Source of the DNA: Castanea sativa
Lineage: Eukaryota; Streptophyta; Magnoliopsida; Fagales; Fagaceae
NCBI RefSeq assembly: GCF_040712315.1
Contig: NC_134013.1
Span: forward strand, 13,241,001 to 13,305,000
Length of the DNA stretch: 64,000 bases
Direction of reading: 5' to 3'
Shown one piece after another: positions 1-10,534 of this stretch. How positions within the stretch are numbered: the first letter of the stretch is position 1; the number at the start of each line of letters is the position of its first letter. The translations under genes and the position numbers were made by a program. The notes under the pieces were generated by a model. That model was given only the letters and a program-made list of their open reading frames with translations. It was not told the origin of the DNA and made no database searches.

Positions 1-620
1 TAGGCTATTCTCATTAATAAATAGACCGTGATTTTGTAAAATGTCATAGGATACTGTGATTTTTTAATATCATATATTACCGTGCTTTTTTATTATTATT
101 TAGAATATTAAGTATTTTAACACACACACAAGGAGATGAGAGAAGGTTTTTTTTTAAAATTTACAGTGGTGTATTACCGTGCTTTTAGGATTACTATACT
201 AAACCTAATGTATTCCTATAAATACCCTATATTGAGTTTCTCGCGAAGCATAATTCATTATAGTAAAAATGTTTCCATTAAATATATATGAAATAAAGAT
301 GTAGTCATTGAAGACTCGTAATTGCATTTGTAAGTTGTCAATATCAATAAGGTAAATTCTTTTTCAATGGTTACGAAAGTTCATACCACCATCTTAATAA
401 TACGGGGCATTCTAACCACATGATACGTTTTAAACCAATGAAGAAAATAGATCTTTTCATGTATGTTAATTTTGATAAACGATAAGTGCACAATTTCTTC
501 CTCGAAGTCTCTAACCTTCCTTAGGATTATATAATTTATGTAATTTGCCCTATATGACAACAAACAATGAAAGTACAGGACTGTAAACTCACAGTAAGTT
601 TCTTTAGTGTACAGCTTGTT
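1..620. other. AT-rich intergenic DNA
   Basis: No gene, RNA or clear repeat boundary is visible. The stretch is AT-rich, with a loosely repeated 'attaccgtgctttt' phrase near 80 and 170. Confidence 0.5.
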
Positions 621-644
621 CTCGGTGATGGATGGAGATGCTAA

Positions 645-845
645 TTGCTAAAGAACCGTCTAGACCCGCTACTCTATAATGACTTCTCACCTGAGTGGTC
701 AATCAATAATGTAATTAGCAATATTTTGGGTTTCAAATGTTGTTTTTTAGGATGTCTATTTCGTTGGGTCAGAAGGGATTGCAATGTAGCTGCTCATGCA
801 GCAGCAAAGTTATATCTCAATTTTAAAGAGTTTTGTTTTCAGTAA
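645..845 (+). pseudogene. LINE RNase H C-terminal relic
   Basis: A 66-codon open stretch ends in FRWVRRDCNVAAHAAAK. This is the end of the RNase H domain found at the C-terminus of plant L1-like LINE ORF2 (pattern F-x-W-V-x-R-x-x-N-x-x-A-H-x-x-A-K). Upstream catalytic motifs and the reverse transcriptase are absent, so only the tail of a 5'-truncated or eroded LINE remains. It could also be a relic of one of the many host-encoded RNase H-like genes of the same family. No poly(A) tail or target duplication was found. Confidence 0.55.
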
Positions 846-2041
846 GGACAATCTACCAGGAGCCTAAGCTGCTGTCTGTAAGGTCGATTGTCCATCCATT
901 TCTTCTTCTTAAAAAGAATTTGCAGGTTATCAAAGGATTGCTTGTGACACGTTAAGAGAAAATACTCCCAAAGGCCCCAATTAGACACGAAGTTCAATTT
1001 TGCAGACTTCAATGTTTTACTTTGATCAAGACACAAGAGTGCAGCAACAAAATCTACTTCCACCATAACCCCTTAAACCTTTTTTTTATTTTTAAATTTA
1101 TCATGAAACGGGATAACTCAGTCCACTAATTTGTCGTTCATCCAATTAACAGCAATCAATCCTCATATTTTGCTACAAATATTTGCAATAGAAATTTATA
1201 TAAAATATCTCAGTTTTCTTTGATAAAAAGAATCTTTCAACTTGTACTCCCCAAATTTAAATTATGTACACTGGACTAAGTAGCATTGCATGTGTTCTAC
1301 TGCTGTAAGACATAAAAGACATCCTCAATAACTAATCAATGTATAGCTTCCTAGATTATCATCTCTCATCCACATGCATAAATAGCCAGACAAACCATAA
1401 TTCCAAACAAACAACCATTGTATGAAATTATGAATAACCAAATCAAACAACCCCTTTTTTAGTTGGATGGTTTTACACTTGAAGAATGCATCCCAGATAA
1501 ATATTAAATCTTAAAACAAGCTCCATTCTTAAGACATCTCATATAGGGCAATTCGTGGAATAAATAACCTAATTTGTGGGCTGTATTGTTGTTTAAATGG
1601 TAACTTAAGTACACAAGGACCAAATAATCTACATCCAGCCTGTGCCCAACAAAAGCATAACCATAACTCTAACCTCAAGTAAAAGCCCTGCAACTTCAAG
1701 AGTAGACATAAAACCCTAAAACAGAGTATATTATTATTTTCAAACAAAAGGTTGTTATAATTATGTCTCTATCAAAATTCCAATCTCCAAAGCTATCTAG
1801 AGATAACCCTCTAACCAAAAGGCGCCAAAAACAACATATAGGAGTCGATCAACAAGAAGCAAGTGTAATTAATATTAACATAACAACATTGTTTTGACGC
1901 TTTACATTTGATCAATTTCCATTGATGAAACTATCAATATGAAACAAAATAATAATAATAATAATAATAATAATATTAACAATAAAATATTCACAAATGT
2001 GACACAAATATTTACACCACTCTCATTATCATTTGACCTCA
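846..2041. other. Intergenic region and 3' flank of the DNL gene
   Basis: No convincing coding region. It contains an (AAT)n microsatellite at about 1948-1973 and is AT-rich. Short open frames on the minus strand (839-1066 and 1529-1747) show no recognisable motif. The part next to 2041 is presumably 3' UTR of the zinc-finger gene. Confidence 0.4.
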
Positions 2042-2958
2042 TTAAATCGGGAAGGCATCGTTACTTTCATCATCATCATCTATATCAAGGTAATTGAAGC
2101 CCAAATTCCCATTTGAATCTCTATAATTGAAGTCCGGGTTCACATACCACTTCATCTCATGAAACAAGTTCAAATTATCCACCAGCTTATGAAATACATT
2201 ACATCCACAACACTGCCAACAAGTAATTTTTAATTTTTTTTTAAAACGCACATAAATTCTTTTTTTTTTTTATTTTAACAGAAATAAAATTTTTCAAAGA
2301 CAGAGAGAATTGAATAATGAATACGGACCTGAACGAAAACGGTGCCGTCAGTGTAAGCGTGGGGACTGATAGCACGAGTGGTTCTCTGCCCACAAACGTT
2401 ACAAGTGAAGGCAACGCGCATACGCCTACGTGGCGACTTTGTGAAGAGGGACCGCGGGAAGGTCGATATCCTCTCCGTACCCGATCCGCTCTCGTCCGCT
2501 CCCGCCGGAACCAACGGACCCTCCATACCCGACCCGGTGGTCCATCCTCTCACAGACGCCGCACTCAACACCAATCCCATCGCCGCATCCTATTTTCATT
2601 TCCCAAATTACCCCCAAAAATCACATAAATTTACCAATTCTTTGAAATTCCGATAAATAAATAAATTACCTTGGAGAGAGTGTGATTGTGGAAGAGAGGG
2701 ACTAAGCTGGAATCTTTGGCTTTGGAGTCGGATTGGAGATCGGAATCGTTACCTTCCTCTGAATCGAAACGAAGCGTTTCGGTTAGAAAAAAAAAATGAA
2801 TGAAAGAAATAGTAGGAGAAAGGATGAAATGTTGTACTTTTGGAAGAGATGGGGAAGGGGAAGCGAACGAGTCTTGGCGAGTCGGTTATCTTTGGGGAGA
2901 AGATTGAGGGTGGAGAAGAGAATGAGGAGAGAATGGCAGAAGAGCCAAGGGCTTCCAT
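2042..2958 (-). CDS. DNL (Zim17-type) zinc-finger protein, four exons
   Basis: I infer the exons by joining open frames at GT-AG borders: 2958-2838, 2758-2670, 2589-2329 and 2212-2042. Together they give 213 codons in phase. The last two exons carry the DNL zinc ribbon: RVAFTCNVCGQRTTRAI, then HAYTDGTVFVQ, then CCGCNVFHKLVDNL, with two CxxC pairs (CNVC, CCGC) split by intron 3. The protein ends in an acidic tail (DDDDESND). Exon 1 is Ser/Pro/Phe-rich (MEALGSSAILSSF...) and looks like an organellar transit peptide, probably plastid. Family members are Zim17/Hep1-like escort proteins that keep organellar Hsp70 soluble. The ATG at 2958 is the first in-frame ATG and has a purine at -3 (GAAATGG). 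The plus-strand open frames over this gene are antisense shadows. Which plant paralogue this is remains unresolved. Confidence 0.85.
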
Positions 2959-3279
2959 TTCGATCACGCTCACGCTCAGATTCTAGACGGCTCGGTTCTG
3001 TTCTGTTCTGTGGGTGGGGGCTATTGATCATAGATCAAACAAGTGCAACCAACGACTTCTTTCTTCACCCTCTCTTTCTCTCCGATGATGAAGATGAGCA
3101 AAGACTTCACGTGTTACGGTGTTTTGTGTAGTGTTGTGTACCCACAGGATGAACTGATAGGGAGAATTACGGACTAGTACAGAAGTGTTATTACGTTCAA
3201 GTAACTATTACCCCATAGTGAATCATCGGTGCGGGATAGAAAAACTATTCTTTTGGAGATTATAGTTTGATGCGGTTGT
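2959..3279 (-). promoter_or_regulatory. 5' flank of the DNL zinc-finger gene
   Basis: This region lies upstream of the minus-strand start codon. It is pyrimidine/GA-rich near the gene, with several short 'tctgt' repeats at about 2995-3012. No clear TATA box is visible at a sensible distance, which is common for plant housekeeping genes. The assignment rests on position only. Confidence 0.3.
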
Positions 3280-3806
3280 TAGAGCAATCTCTAGCCGATT
3301 CTCCAAATTTTCGTGTTGTTTGAAGAATGAACAGTGATATTTAGTTATTATTTATCCACTTTTTTAAATACACTTTCAACAGATTATTTATCACATCATC
3401 TATCTCATTTAAATATTATTTCTTCGTTCATTCTCTAAATTTTTGTACTGTTTGGAAAATGAACAGTGATATTTAGTTATTATTTACCCACTTTTTCAAA
3501 TCTACTCTCCAACAGATTATCTATCACATTCTCTATCTCATTTAAATATTATTTCTTCATTCATCCTTTATTCTTTTTTTAACAACTACACATCTTCCAA
3601 CATTTTTTTTATTCAATATCTGATTATCATAATAGAAAAAAAATATTTGAAGAATGAATAGTAGCCCATCAGATTTGATGAGCTACTGTTCATGAGCAAA
3701 AAAAAAAAATTCAAGTATAGAGAAGCTATTGGATGCTAGTTTTATGGTCTTATTCTCTATTATAGGCAATATTTTGCCTTTACATATACTATTGGAGATG
3801 CTCTTA
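3280..3806. mobile_element. MITE with an internal ~130-bp tandem duplication
   Basis: The termini are imperfect inverted repeats: ttagagcaatctct on the left and attggagatgctcttag on the right. This 'AGAGCATCTCCA' type of end is common in plant MITEs. Inside, a ~130-bp unit occurs twice in direct orientation (about 3304-3432 and 3434-3564). Both copies share phrases such as 'aatgaacagtgatatttag' and 'ctatctcatttaaatatt'. There is no coding capacity. I could not establish a target duplication. Confidence 0.6.
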
Positions 3807-3822
3807 GAGGGGAAAAATTTGG

Positions 3823-4002
3823 AGAGATGCTACGTCCACAATATTTTTAAAACAAATCACAGGTGGTTAGTTGTTATTGATTCAAATTTAAATCTAACAC
3901 TAAGATTACTTTTTTGCCCCAACAATAACAACCAATAACAACTTGTCACTTAGAATTTATTGTAAAAATGTTGTGAAAATGTTGTGGACATATCATTTCT
4001 CT
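3823..4002. mobile_element. ~180-bp MITE, copy 1 of a family also at 44635
   Basis: The inverted termini are agagatgctacgtccacaat and attgtggac-type sequence ending in catttctct. Sequence next to both ends reads aaaattt (3814-3820 and 4003-4009), a possible target duplication. The same family recurs at 44635-44800, with matching interior phrases such as 'aatcttagtgttagattcaaattt' in reverse orientation. Confidence 0.6.
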
Positions 4003-4102
4003 AAAATTTTACTACTGCATCTTGTATTTTTTTCCTTATGGATAGTAATTTTTTTTTTGGTAAACTGGAATTGCATTGAAAACAAACTAAAAGGAAATAA
4101 AC

Positions 4103-7100
4103 GAAACAGGACACAGCCTGTTGGAGTACAATCCTTGGCAGTTAGCCTTAAGACACCCTATCAAGTCCACAGACGGACATGAATGAGTAACAAAATCTAG
4201 AGATTGGTTTAGGCCAATGTTTGCTAATTTATCTGCACACTTGTTTGCTTCGCGGTAGATGTGCCAAATGGAGAGCCGAGGGATCCGACTAGCTAGTCAT
4301 CAAACAGAGGGGAAATCACTGAATTATCATAGGCTGGGTTTTTAAAGGCATCTACCAACGCCTTAGCATCAATTTCAACAATAATGTCACTCAGGTTCAT
4401 TTGGTTGCACAGCATAAACCCATCACGAAGCGCCCAGACCTTTGCTATAAAACTGTTTGTGCATCCTATCCTTCTAGAAAATCTAATAACCCAGTTTCGT
4501 AGCTCATCTCTAATCAAACCACCTCCCCCTGCCAAACCTGATGGTTTGCTAGCAGCGCCGTCCGTGTTTAGCTTCAAACTGCCCCTTCCAGGCATTTCCC
4601 ATCTGATCTGTTTCATAGACAACCTTTTGCAACTGTTCAGATGGGACACACAATGGAAGAATTCCGTTGCTTGCATGATTATTTGCTTGACTAGCGAAGG
4701 GTTGTTTCTTCTATTATTGAAAACTGCTTAGTTACGCTGCTTCCAAATTGACCAAATAGCAAATGGGAAGAGAATGTACCAGGGAATATTTTAGGGTTTT
4801 GAGTTGACTTCGAAGTAGCATTAACCTTCAACCAAGTCCTAAAGTCTTGGTCATAGAAGGCATTGTTAGATCTTTGTGCTCCAAGTTGCTGCCAAATGGT
4901 TTGGACATTACTACAGTCGCGCAAGGCATGCGTAATTGTTTCAGTCTCTGCCTGACAGAGGGGGCAAGTAGTATCAATAGGGATACCTCTTCTAGCTAGA
5001 CACTCCTTCACCCCAATACCTTTGTGAAGGCATCTCCATATAAACATCTGAATCCTAGGCAAGGTGTGGAGTTTCCAAATCCATATAGCTGAGGAAGTTT
5101 TTGTGTTTCCTGGGTTGGAGGCTAGAAAATCGGCGTTTTTCATATCAAACCCACCTTTGGCCGAATGTTTCCAGGCCATTTTGTCCACATTCCTTGCAAC
5201 AATTGGAGTAGGAATAGCTTGGAGTACCTCTTTAATCTCGGGAGGAAAATCAAAAGGAATGGCTGCCCAATTCCAACCACAAGGACTTGTAACATCTTTT
5301 ATGGTGAAATTTGAGGCTTCTAGTGTGAGAGGTCCTTGAACCAGGGACCTGATGGGCCTAGGGTCTGACCAGCAATCATTCCAAAAACTTAAAGAACTAT
5401 TGTAACCTGGGATCCACCTGATTCCTTGCTTGAAAATGTCTTCTCCTTTTTTCAACCCTTTCCAAGTAGCTGAGCTTGGAAGCCTTGCTGCATTTCTAGA
5501 ATTAATTCTCTGCTGAGTACAATATTTGAACTTAAGAACTTTAGCCCACATAGAGTTCTTTTCTAAGTGGAATCTCCAATTTAGCTTCACAAGAAGGGCC
5601 GTGTTCCTGCCTTTAGCTGACTGAAGACCCAATCGTCTTGCCTCCTTAGGTTTGGTAACAATATCCCAATTTACCCAATGCATTTTCCTAACATGGTTGT
5701 TCGACCCCCAAAGGAAGTTCCTATTGACACGGTCAATACCCTCAAGAATTTTGTTAGGAAGGAGAGTGTGCTGCATTACATGGCTAGGGATGGCAGAGGA
5801 GGAAGCTTGAACAAGGACCATTCTGCCCGCCATTGAAAGCAAATTTGCCTTCCAACCAGCAAGTTTTTTTTTTTACTCGATCTAGGACAAAGTCAAAATC
5901 ATGTTTCCGATCACCGGGGTACTTTAGGGGGAAACCCAAGTTCTTACCTAGATTAGTCGTTGAATCAAAGCCAAGTAAGTTTGTCAGATTGTCCTTTATG
6001 TCAGCATCTACGTTTGGAGAGAAGAAAACACGGGTTTTAGAAGCACTGATTTTCTGACCCGACTTAGCACAAAACTTTTGGAGCACATCATTAACAATAA
6101 TGTAGTTTTCCATATCAGCATTGGCAAATAGAACCAAATCATCTGCAAAAAACAGATGAGAAAAAGCCAGGCCGCTCCTCGAGGCTTTAATAGGATTCCA
6201 TAACCTGGCATTGCATTTCTCTTCAATCAAATACCCTAGATACTCCATGCACATAATAAAGAGGTAGGGGGAAAGGGGGTCTCCTTGCCTGATACCCCTT
6301 GAGGGGGAGAAAATCTCAAGGCAGCCCCCATTAAAAAGGATAGATGTCGAGACTAAGGACACACAGCTCATGATGAGCTCAATGAGATTTTGAGGAAAGT
6401 TGAACTTAACTAGCATCTCTCTAATAAAGCTCCATTCAATCTTATCATACGTCTTCTCCAAGTCAACCTTGATAGCCATCGCACCTTTATTCCCTTTCAT
6501 TTTACCTATGGTGTGCACTAATTCCTGCACTATGATGGCATTGTTTGCCCCTCTCCTCCTTGGTATAAAAGCAGTTTGGTAGGGGGATATGAGAGAATCC
6601 AAGTGGGGCCTAAGCCGGGCAACAATGATCTTGGAGATGATTTTGTAGACGGAGTTACAGAGGCTAATAGGTCTGTAATTCTCGATAGACTCCGGCCCTT
6701 GGATTTTAGGAATGAGAACAATATGGGTCTTATTGAGATAATCGGGGACCTTCCTTGTCCGGAAAACTTTTTCGACTTCCTTTCTCACTGAATCTCCCAC
6801 AAGCAACCAGAATCTCTAAAAGAACCCTGCATGTAGCCCGTTAGGACTCAGAGCTTTATAGGGCTGCATGGACCACAACGCTTCCTTAATTTCCTTTGGG
6901 GTAATCATAGAATCTATAGCAACTTTAGCTTCTTCCGAGAGCTTCACTTGCCAGTGATCAATTGGAAAAGGGGTCTAGGGCACCTCTATCTGAGAGGTGG
7001 TGTATAAATCTATAAACCCTGTTCTGAAATGCTCCATGACTTCTCTTGCCTCAGTTAACCACTCCCCACTTTCATCTTTAACTGAGGCAATAAGGTTCCT

Positions 7101-8206
7101 CTTCCTTCTCACAAGCGTGGATATATGGTAAAAAGAGGTGTTGCGATCCCCTTGTATCATCCAGTTCAGTTTGGATTTTAGCAACCACAGGTCTCGTTAT
7201 TGATCTAGAATTTCTTCAAGATCTTTTTGCAGCTGACTTTCCAAATTAATAAGGAATATACTAGGCTTATTAGACAGCGCTTTTTGGGCCCCATAAATCC
7301 TGGCCATAATCCTTTTCTTCTTATGAAATATGTTGCCAAAGTGACATCTATTCCATATAGTAGCCTCCTTTGAAAACCCCTCTATGGATTCAGCTAAGCT
7401 TCGGTTTCTGCCCCAAGCCTTAGAGACAGCATTAGGGAATGTCATATCTGATAACTAGAACTCCTGAAATCTGAATGGCCTATTAGGTGTACTGTTCTAA
7501 CCGAACAAGCTTTTAAAAGAATCGGACAATGGTCCGAATGACATCTGGGCAGGTGGGTAACCTTAGCATTCGGATAAAGAGCGCACCACTCCGAGTTCAT
7601 AAAAATTCTGTCAATCCTTTCTAGGATGAGATTATTGATATCCCTTTTATTTGTCCAAGTATACCTTGGTCCAGAGAACCCTAAATCCACCATACTACAT
7701 TTGTCAAGACAATCTTTGAAATCTAGAGAGCGCCTAATACTGACTCCTCTGCCTCCAAATTTATCTTCGTCAACTAGGGGCTCATTAAAATCCCCTACCA
7801 TGATCCAAGGCATTCTATGAAGCTCTGCAACCTTGGTTAGATTTTCCCATAAAATGCATCTCTCCTTACTCCTAGGACTAGCATAGATAGCAGAAAAAAG
7901 CCAGGCAAAATTTAAGGAACGTACCTTGACTTCAACATGGATCTCTTGCTCAGTATTTGCAAGTGCTTCCACTTCCACCTTGTCAGAGTTCCAAAGCAGC
8001 CAGAGCCCTCTGGCATACCCAATAGTTTTTGTATGTAAAGCTCCGTCAAACGGAAGATGATCAGTAATCTCCTTTGCCCTCTTGCCACCCAATTTTGTCT
8101 CCATGACTATCATGATTGCTGGGTCATGGTTTTGCACAAGGTCGTGAATGTGACCCTGAAAAGTTGGTTTCAGGGCTTCTCTGCAATTCCAAGCTATGAC
8201 ATTCAT
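4103..8206 (-). pseudogene. LINE ORF2: APE endonuclease, RT, zf-RVT, RNase H (broken)
   Basis: The start ATG at 8206 opens MNVIAWNCREALKP, the endonuclease N-terminus, with E where WNCRG normally has G. METK, GDFNE and SDHCPI follow, all hallmark AP-endonuclease motifs. The RT runs from about 6806 to 5790 with DLEKTYDKIEW (motif A), GIRQGDPLSPYLF (motif B) and FADDLVLFA (catalytic FADD). A zf-RVT region follows at about 5130-4880 (MFIWRC, CPLCQAE). RNase H at 4676-4293 has LNTDGA, ALRDG and VEIDAKALV. A degraded tail continues to about 4103 (IYREANKCADKLANIGL). The frame is interrupted near 7442, 7195, 6970, 6806, 5790, 4690 and 4290, so no intact ORF2 can be made. Function is known from the family: target-primed reverse transcription. 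Confidence 0.9.
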
Positions 8207-8565
8207 GGTAAAATTGATGGACAAAAAATGGAGGCACTCATCAAACAGCGAGAACAGCTCCAATGACTTCCTCAGAATCCATCTGATCTTCTTCCTTATT
8301 TTGGGTGTCAATCCCTTCCTTGAATTTAGTATTGCACAGAGCTTCACAGCTCCCACCTCCCAAACTCGAACAACTAGGAGAAGATTGAGCACCGTGGTTA
8401 GTTTGAGAACTTGGGTAGGTTCGGTGCGGCACCGAATCTCCATTGTCACTGTGACAATGGGTTTGTCTTCAGCAACATATTTCTTGGGTATGGCTCTTAG
8501 AGGTCTGATCTCGCACAGGCTTGGGATCGGTGTAGTTAGAGGACAGGTCTATCTCAGTACCTTCC

Positions 8566-9377
8566 TTATCCTCCGGCGGTGGCTCGTATGCTTGCAAAAC
8601 CCACCATGGTTTTTGGGTTAGTCCCCATACCCATCTTGGCTTTGGGCAAGGCCATGAACTCAAAGTTGGCATCAGCGGGTTGGTTGGTTCCATTAAGGGT
8701 TGAGTGAGCAAGCTGTGGCGAGGTAGACGATAGGTGTGTAAGCACACCTTTCAATTTATGCTCAGCGGCGCTGGTAAGGACAGGGGAGGAAAGACTTCTA
8801 GCAAATGCTTTTTTGCCTTTCACCGAGTGAGGAAAGGGTTTGCCTAAGAGGGTTGATGGTCCTGAATTGGGCCCATGGGCCTTGCCGCAATCAGAGTGTC
8901 TAAAGACACTTGGGAAAGAACCTGCTTTAGATGGGCTTGAGAGCAAGTTTTCTCCATCACCTTGGTCTTGGCCCACCTTCCCGTTTTTGTCCTGGACCCC
9001 TGTCTTGCGCATAAAAATTTCACGTGGTTCATTCTGGCTTCGCAAGGGGCCGCCAACGGATATATTAAACCCATCCAAATTATTTGGATTGTAGTGGAAT
9101 GGTGAAGTCCAGGCTGAAGTACCTAATCCCTCCTTGTTCTGACCTGTCTTTGGACCTTTATTCCCATTTTTTTTCCTGCGCACTACTATCCAAGGACCGT
9201 ACTATCCTTCTTCATGGTTAGCCTCCTTTACACTAATCGCACCTTACTGGCTGTTGTACAAGGATCGTCATGCGTTTCGTGTGTGCCTTCTGCCTGTCCT
9301 TGTTGTCTTTGCTGATCCTCCTCCATCGTGGGTGGTGTTTCCGTGCCCTTATAGATAGTGAAGGGGCAACTCCCAGC
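8566..9377 (-). pseudogene. LINE ORF1, 3' part (zinc-knuckle end and C-terminal region)
   Basis: This continues the ORF1 begun at 17177-18035. At 9377 the frame picks up with S-C-P-F-T-I and supplies the last cysteine of the CCHC knuckle. A stop and frameshift lie near 9215-9230. The conserved YGPWIVVRRKKNGNKG segment then starts a 200-residue low-complexity C-terminal region (8566-9183). This layout (DUF4283, CCHC, then YGPW-type tail) is usual for ORF1 of plant L1 elements. It lies just upstream of ORF2 on the same strand. Confidence 0.75.
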
Positions 9378-10409
9378 TGTTAGGACATATGTGTTTCACT
9401 TGTTTAGAACATATGTCATTCATTATTTATGTAATTGGCTAATCCTTTGTCAAAACACACTTTACTTGTAATTGGGTAGATTTAGGATGAGGTTAATGCT
9501 TCAAGAATCAAGGTTTCAAGATCAAGTGTTAAAGCCATGCAAGTCTGTCCAAGAAACAAGTTGAGAAGTGATCTTCATTAAAGCTCAACAGTTGGCTCGA
9601 CAGCTGTATCTATCAAGCTTTAAGAAGCTGTTTTAGCCTCGAGGCTCGATAGCTGCTCAACAGCACCTCGACACTTGTAGCGGTCGAGATTTAAGAAAAA
9701 CGGATTCCTACTTCTGTTTTAACTCTAATCCGTTGATGTGTCTTTGGGCCTTCTTTTCTCCTAACCCTAAACATATAAAAGGATGACTTTAAGGGCAGTC
9801 AAAGGGTGGCAAGTTGCACAAGTATTGAGAATTCCTTGTTCATGCAAATTGTAACTTGAAACGAAGTTTTTGCCTTAGTTCATCTCTCTTGTGAAGAAGT
9901 TTCTGTGTCTTTGCATCGTAGGGTTTTGTAACCAAGCATCTTCTTGATCTTCATCGTGTGGATGAATTGAAGAACTTTGCAGCCAACAAATCTTCTCTAG
10001 TTGGTGATTGAAGTCGCGTACTGGGATCCGTGCAATTGGTTAGTCACGTACTTGGGAGCTGTGCATTGAAAGGAGAAAATGTCACTACAGAACAAGTCCA
10101 ATTGGGTATTGGGGTAAGGGTTCAACTGTAGGTTGGTAAGGTACTTGGGATTGCTTTACTTGTAACCCACTTGTTGTGATAATAGTGGAGTTTTGGGAGT
10201 GGTGACCTTAAAATCACCCGGTGGAATTTTTACCATGTAGGTTTTCCCCATTCGTAAACAAATCACCGTGTCATTTACTTTCCGCTGCATACTTTAGTTT
10301 ATTGGTGATTTGTTTGTGCTACCACGCGTTTGCATGTTAATTTGATTAATTAATAAACTTGGCTAATTAATTAATTAATCTATCATAAGGGGTTAATACG
10401 TGTGTATTA
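9378..10409 (+). repeat. 5' LTR of the Copia-type element
   Basis: It starts TGTTAGGACATATG and ends ...TATTA next to the primer site. It matches 16153-17171 nearly base for base over long runs. It contains TCGACA-type motifs (9596-9674), a TATA box (9774-9781) and an AT-rich 3' end (taattaattaatc). The 3' terminus is not the usual CA; it is fixed by comparing both LTR ends with the CCAGC duplication. Confidence 0.9.
9774..9781 (+). promoter_or_regulatory. TATA box of the 5' LTR
   Basis: TATAAAAG follows 'ccctaaaca', about 400 bases into the LTR. It should place transcription start near 9805, upstream of gag. The 3' LTR copy reads tataaaat at the equivalent place. Confidence 0.6.
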
Positions 10410-10411
10410 AG

Positions 10412-10500
10412 TGGTATCAGAGCAGGCACACTCTGATTAGGGGTTAATAAACTTGGCCTATCAAGTGGTATCAGAGCAGGCACACTCTGATTAGGTTTAT
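10412..10500 (+). other. Duplicated primer-binding site
   Basis: TGGTATCAGAGC, complementary to the 3' end of plant initiator tRNA-Met, occurs at 10412 and again at 10466. Each copy is followed by aggcacactctgattagg. The 54-base tandem repeat also includes 'ggggttaataaacttggcc', which resembles the LTR 3' end. Confidence 0.8.
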
Positions 10501-10534
10501 CTTTGTGTGTGTGATCCATTGACCCCTGTTTGTC

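Larger units (their letters stand above)
4049..9377 (-). mobile_element. LINE (L1-like), 3' portion
   Basis: A plant L1-type non-LTR retrotransposon on the minus strand. The 3' end is marked by a T-run on the plus strand at 4049-4058, which is the poly(A) tail. It holds the end of ORF1 and all of ORF2 (endonuclease, reverse transcriptase, zf-RVT, RNase H). Its 5' portion continues at 17177-18035, beyond the LTR element inserted at 9378-17171. Removing that insert and one copy of the CCAGC duplication restores a continuous ORF1 frame across the junction. Total LINE length without the insert is about 6.2 kb. I did not find a convincing LINE target-site duplication. Confidence 0.9.

Noticed and set aside
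2317..2656. Two plus-strand open frames of about 100 codons
   Set aside because: They lie antisense to exon 3 of the DNL gene, whose minus-strand frame has the family motifs and clean splice sites.
2796..3131. Plus-strand frame of 111 codons rich in Arg/Ser
   Set aside because: Antisense to exon 1 and intron 1 of the DNL gene and translated from GA-rich leader DNA.
8196..8621. Plus-strand frame of 141 codons
   Set aside because: Antisense to LINE ORF1/ORF2; no motif of its own.
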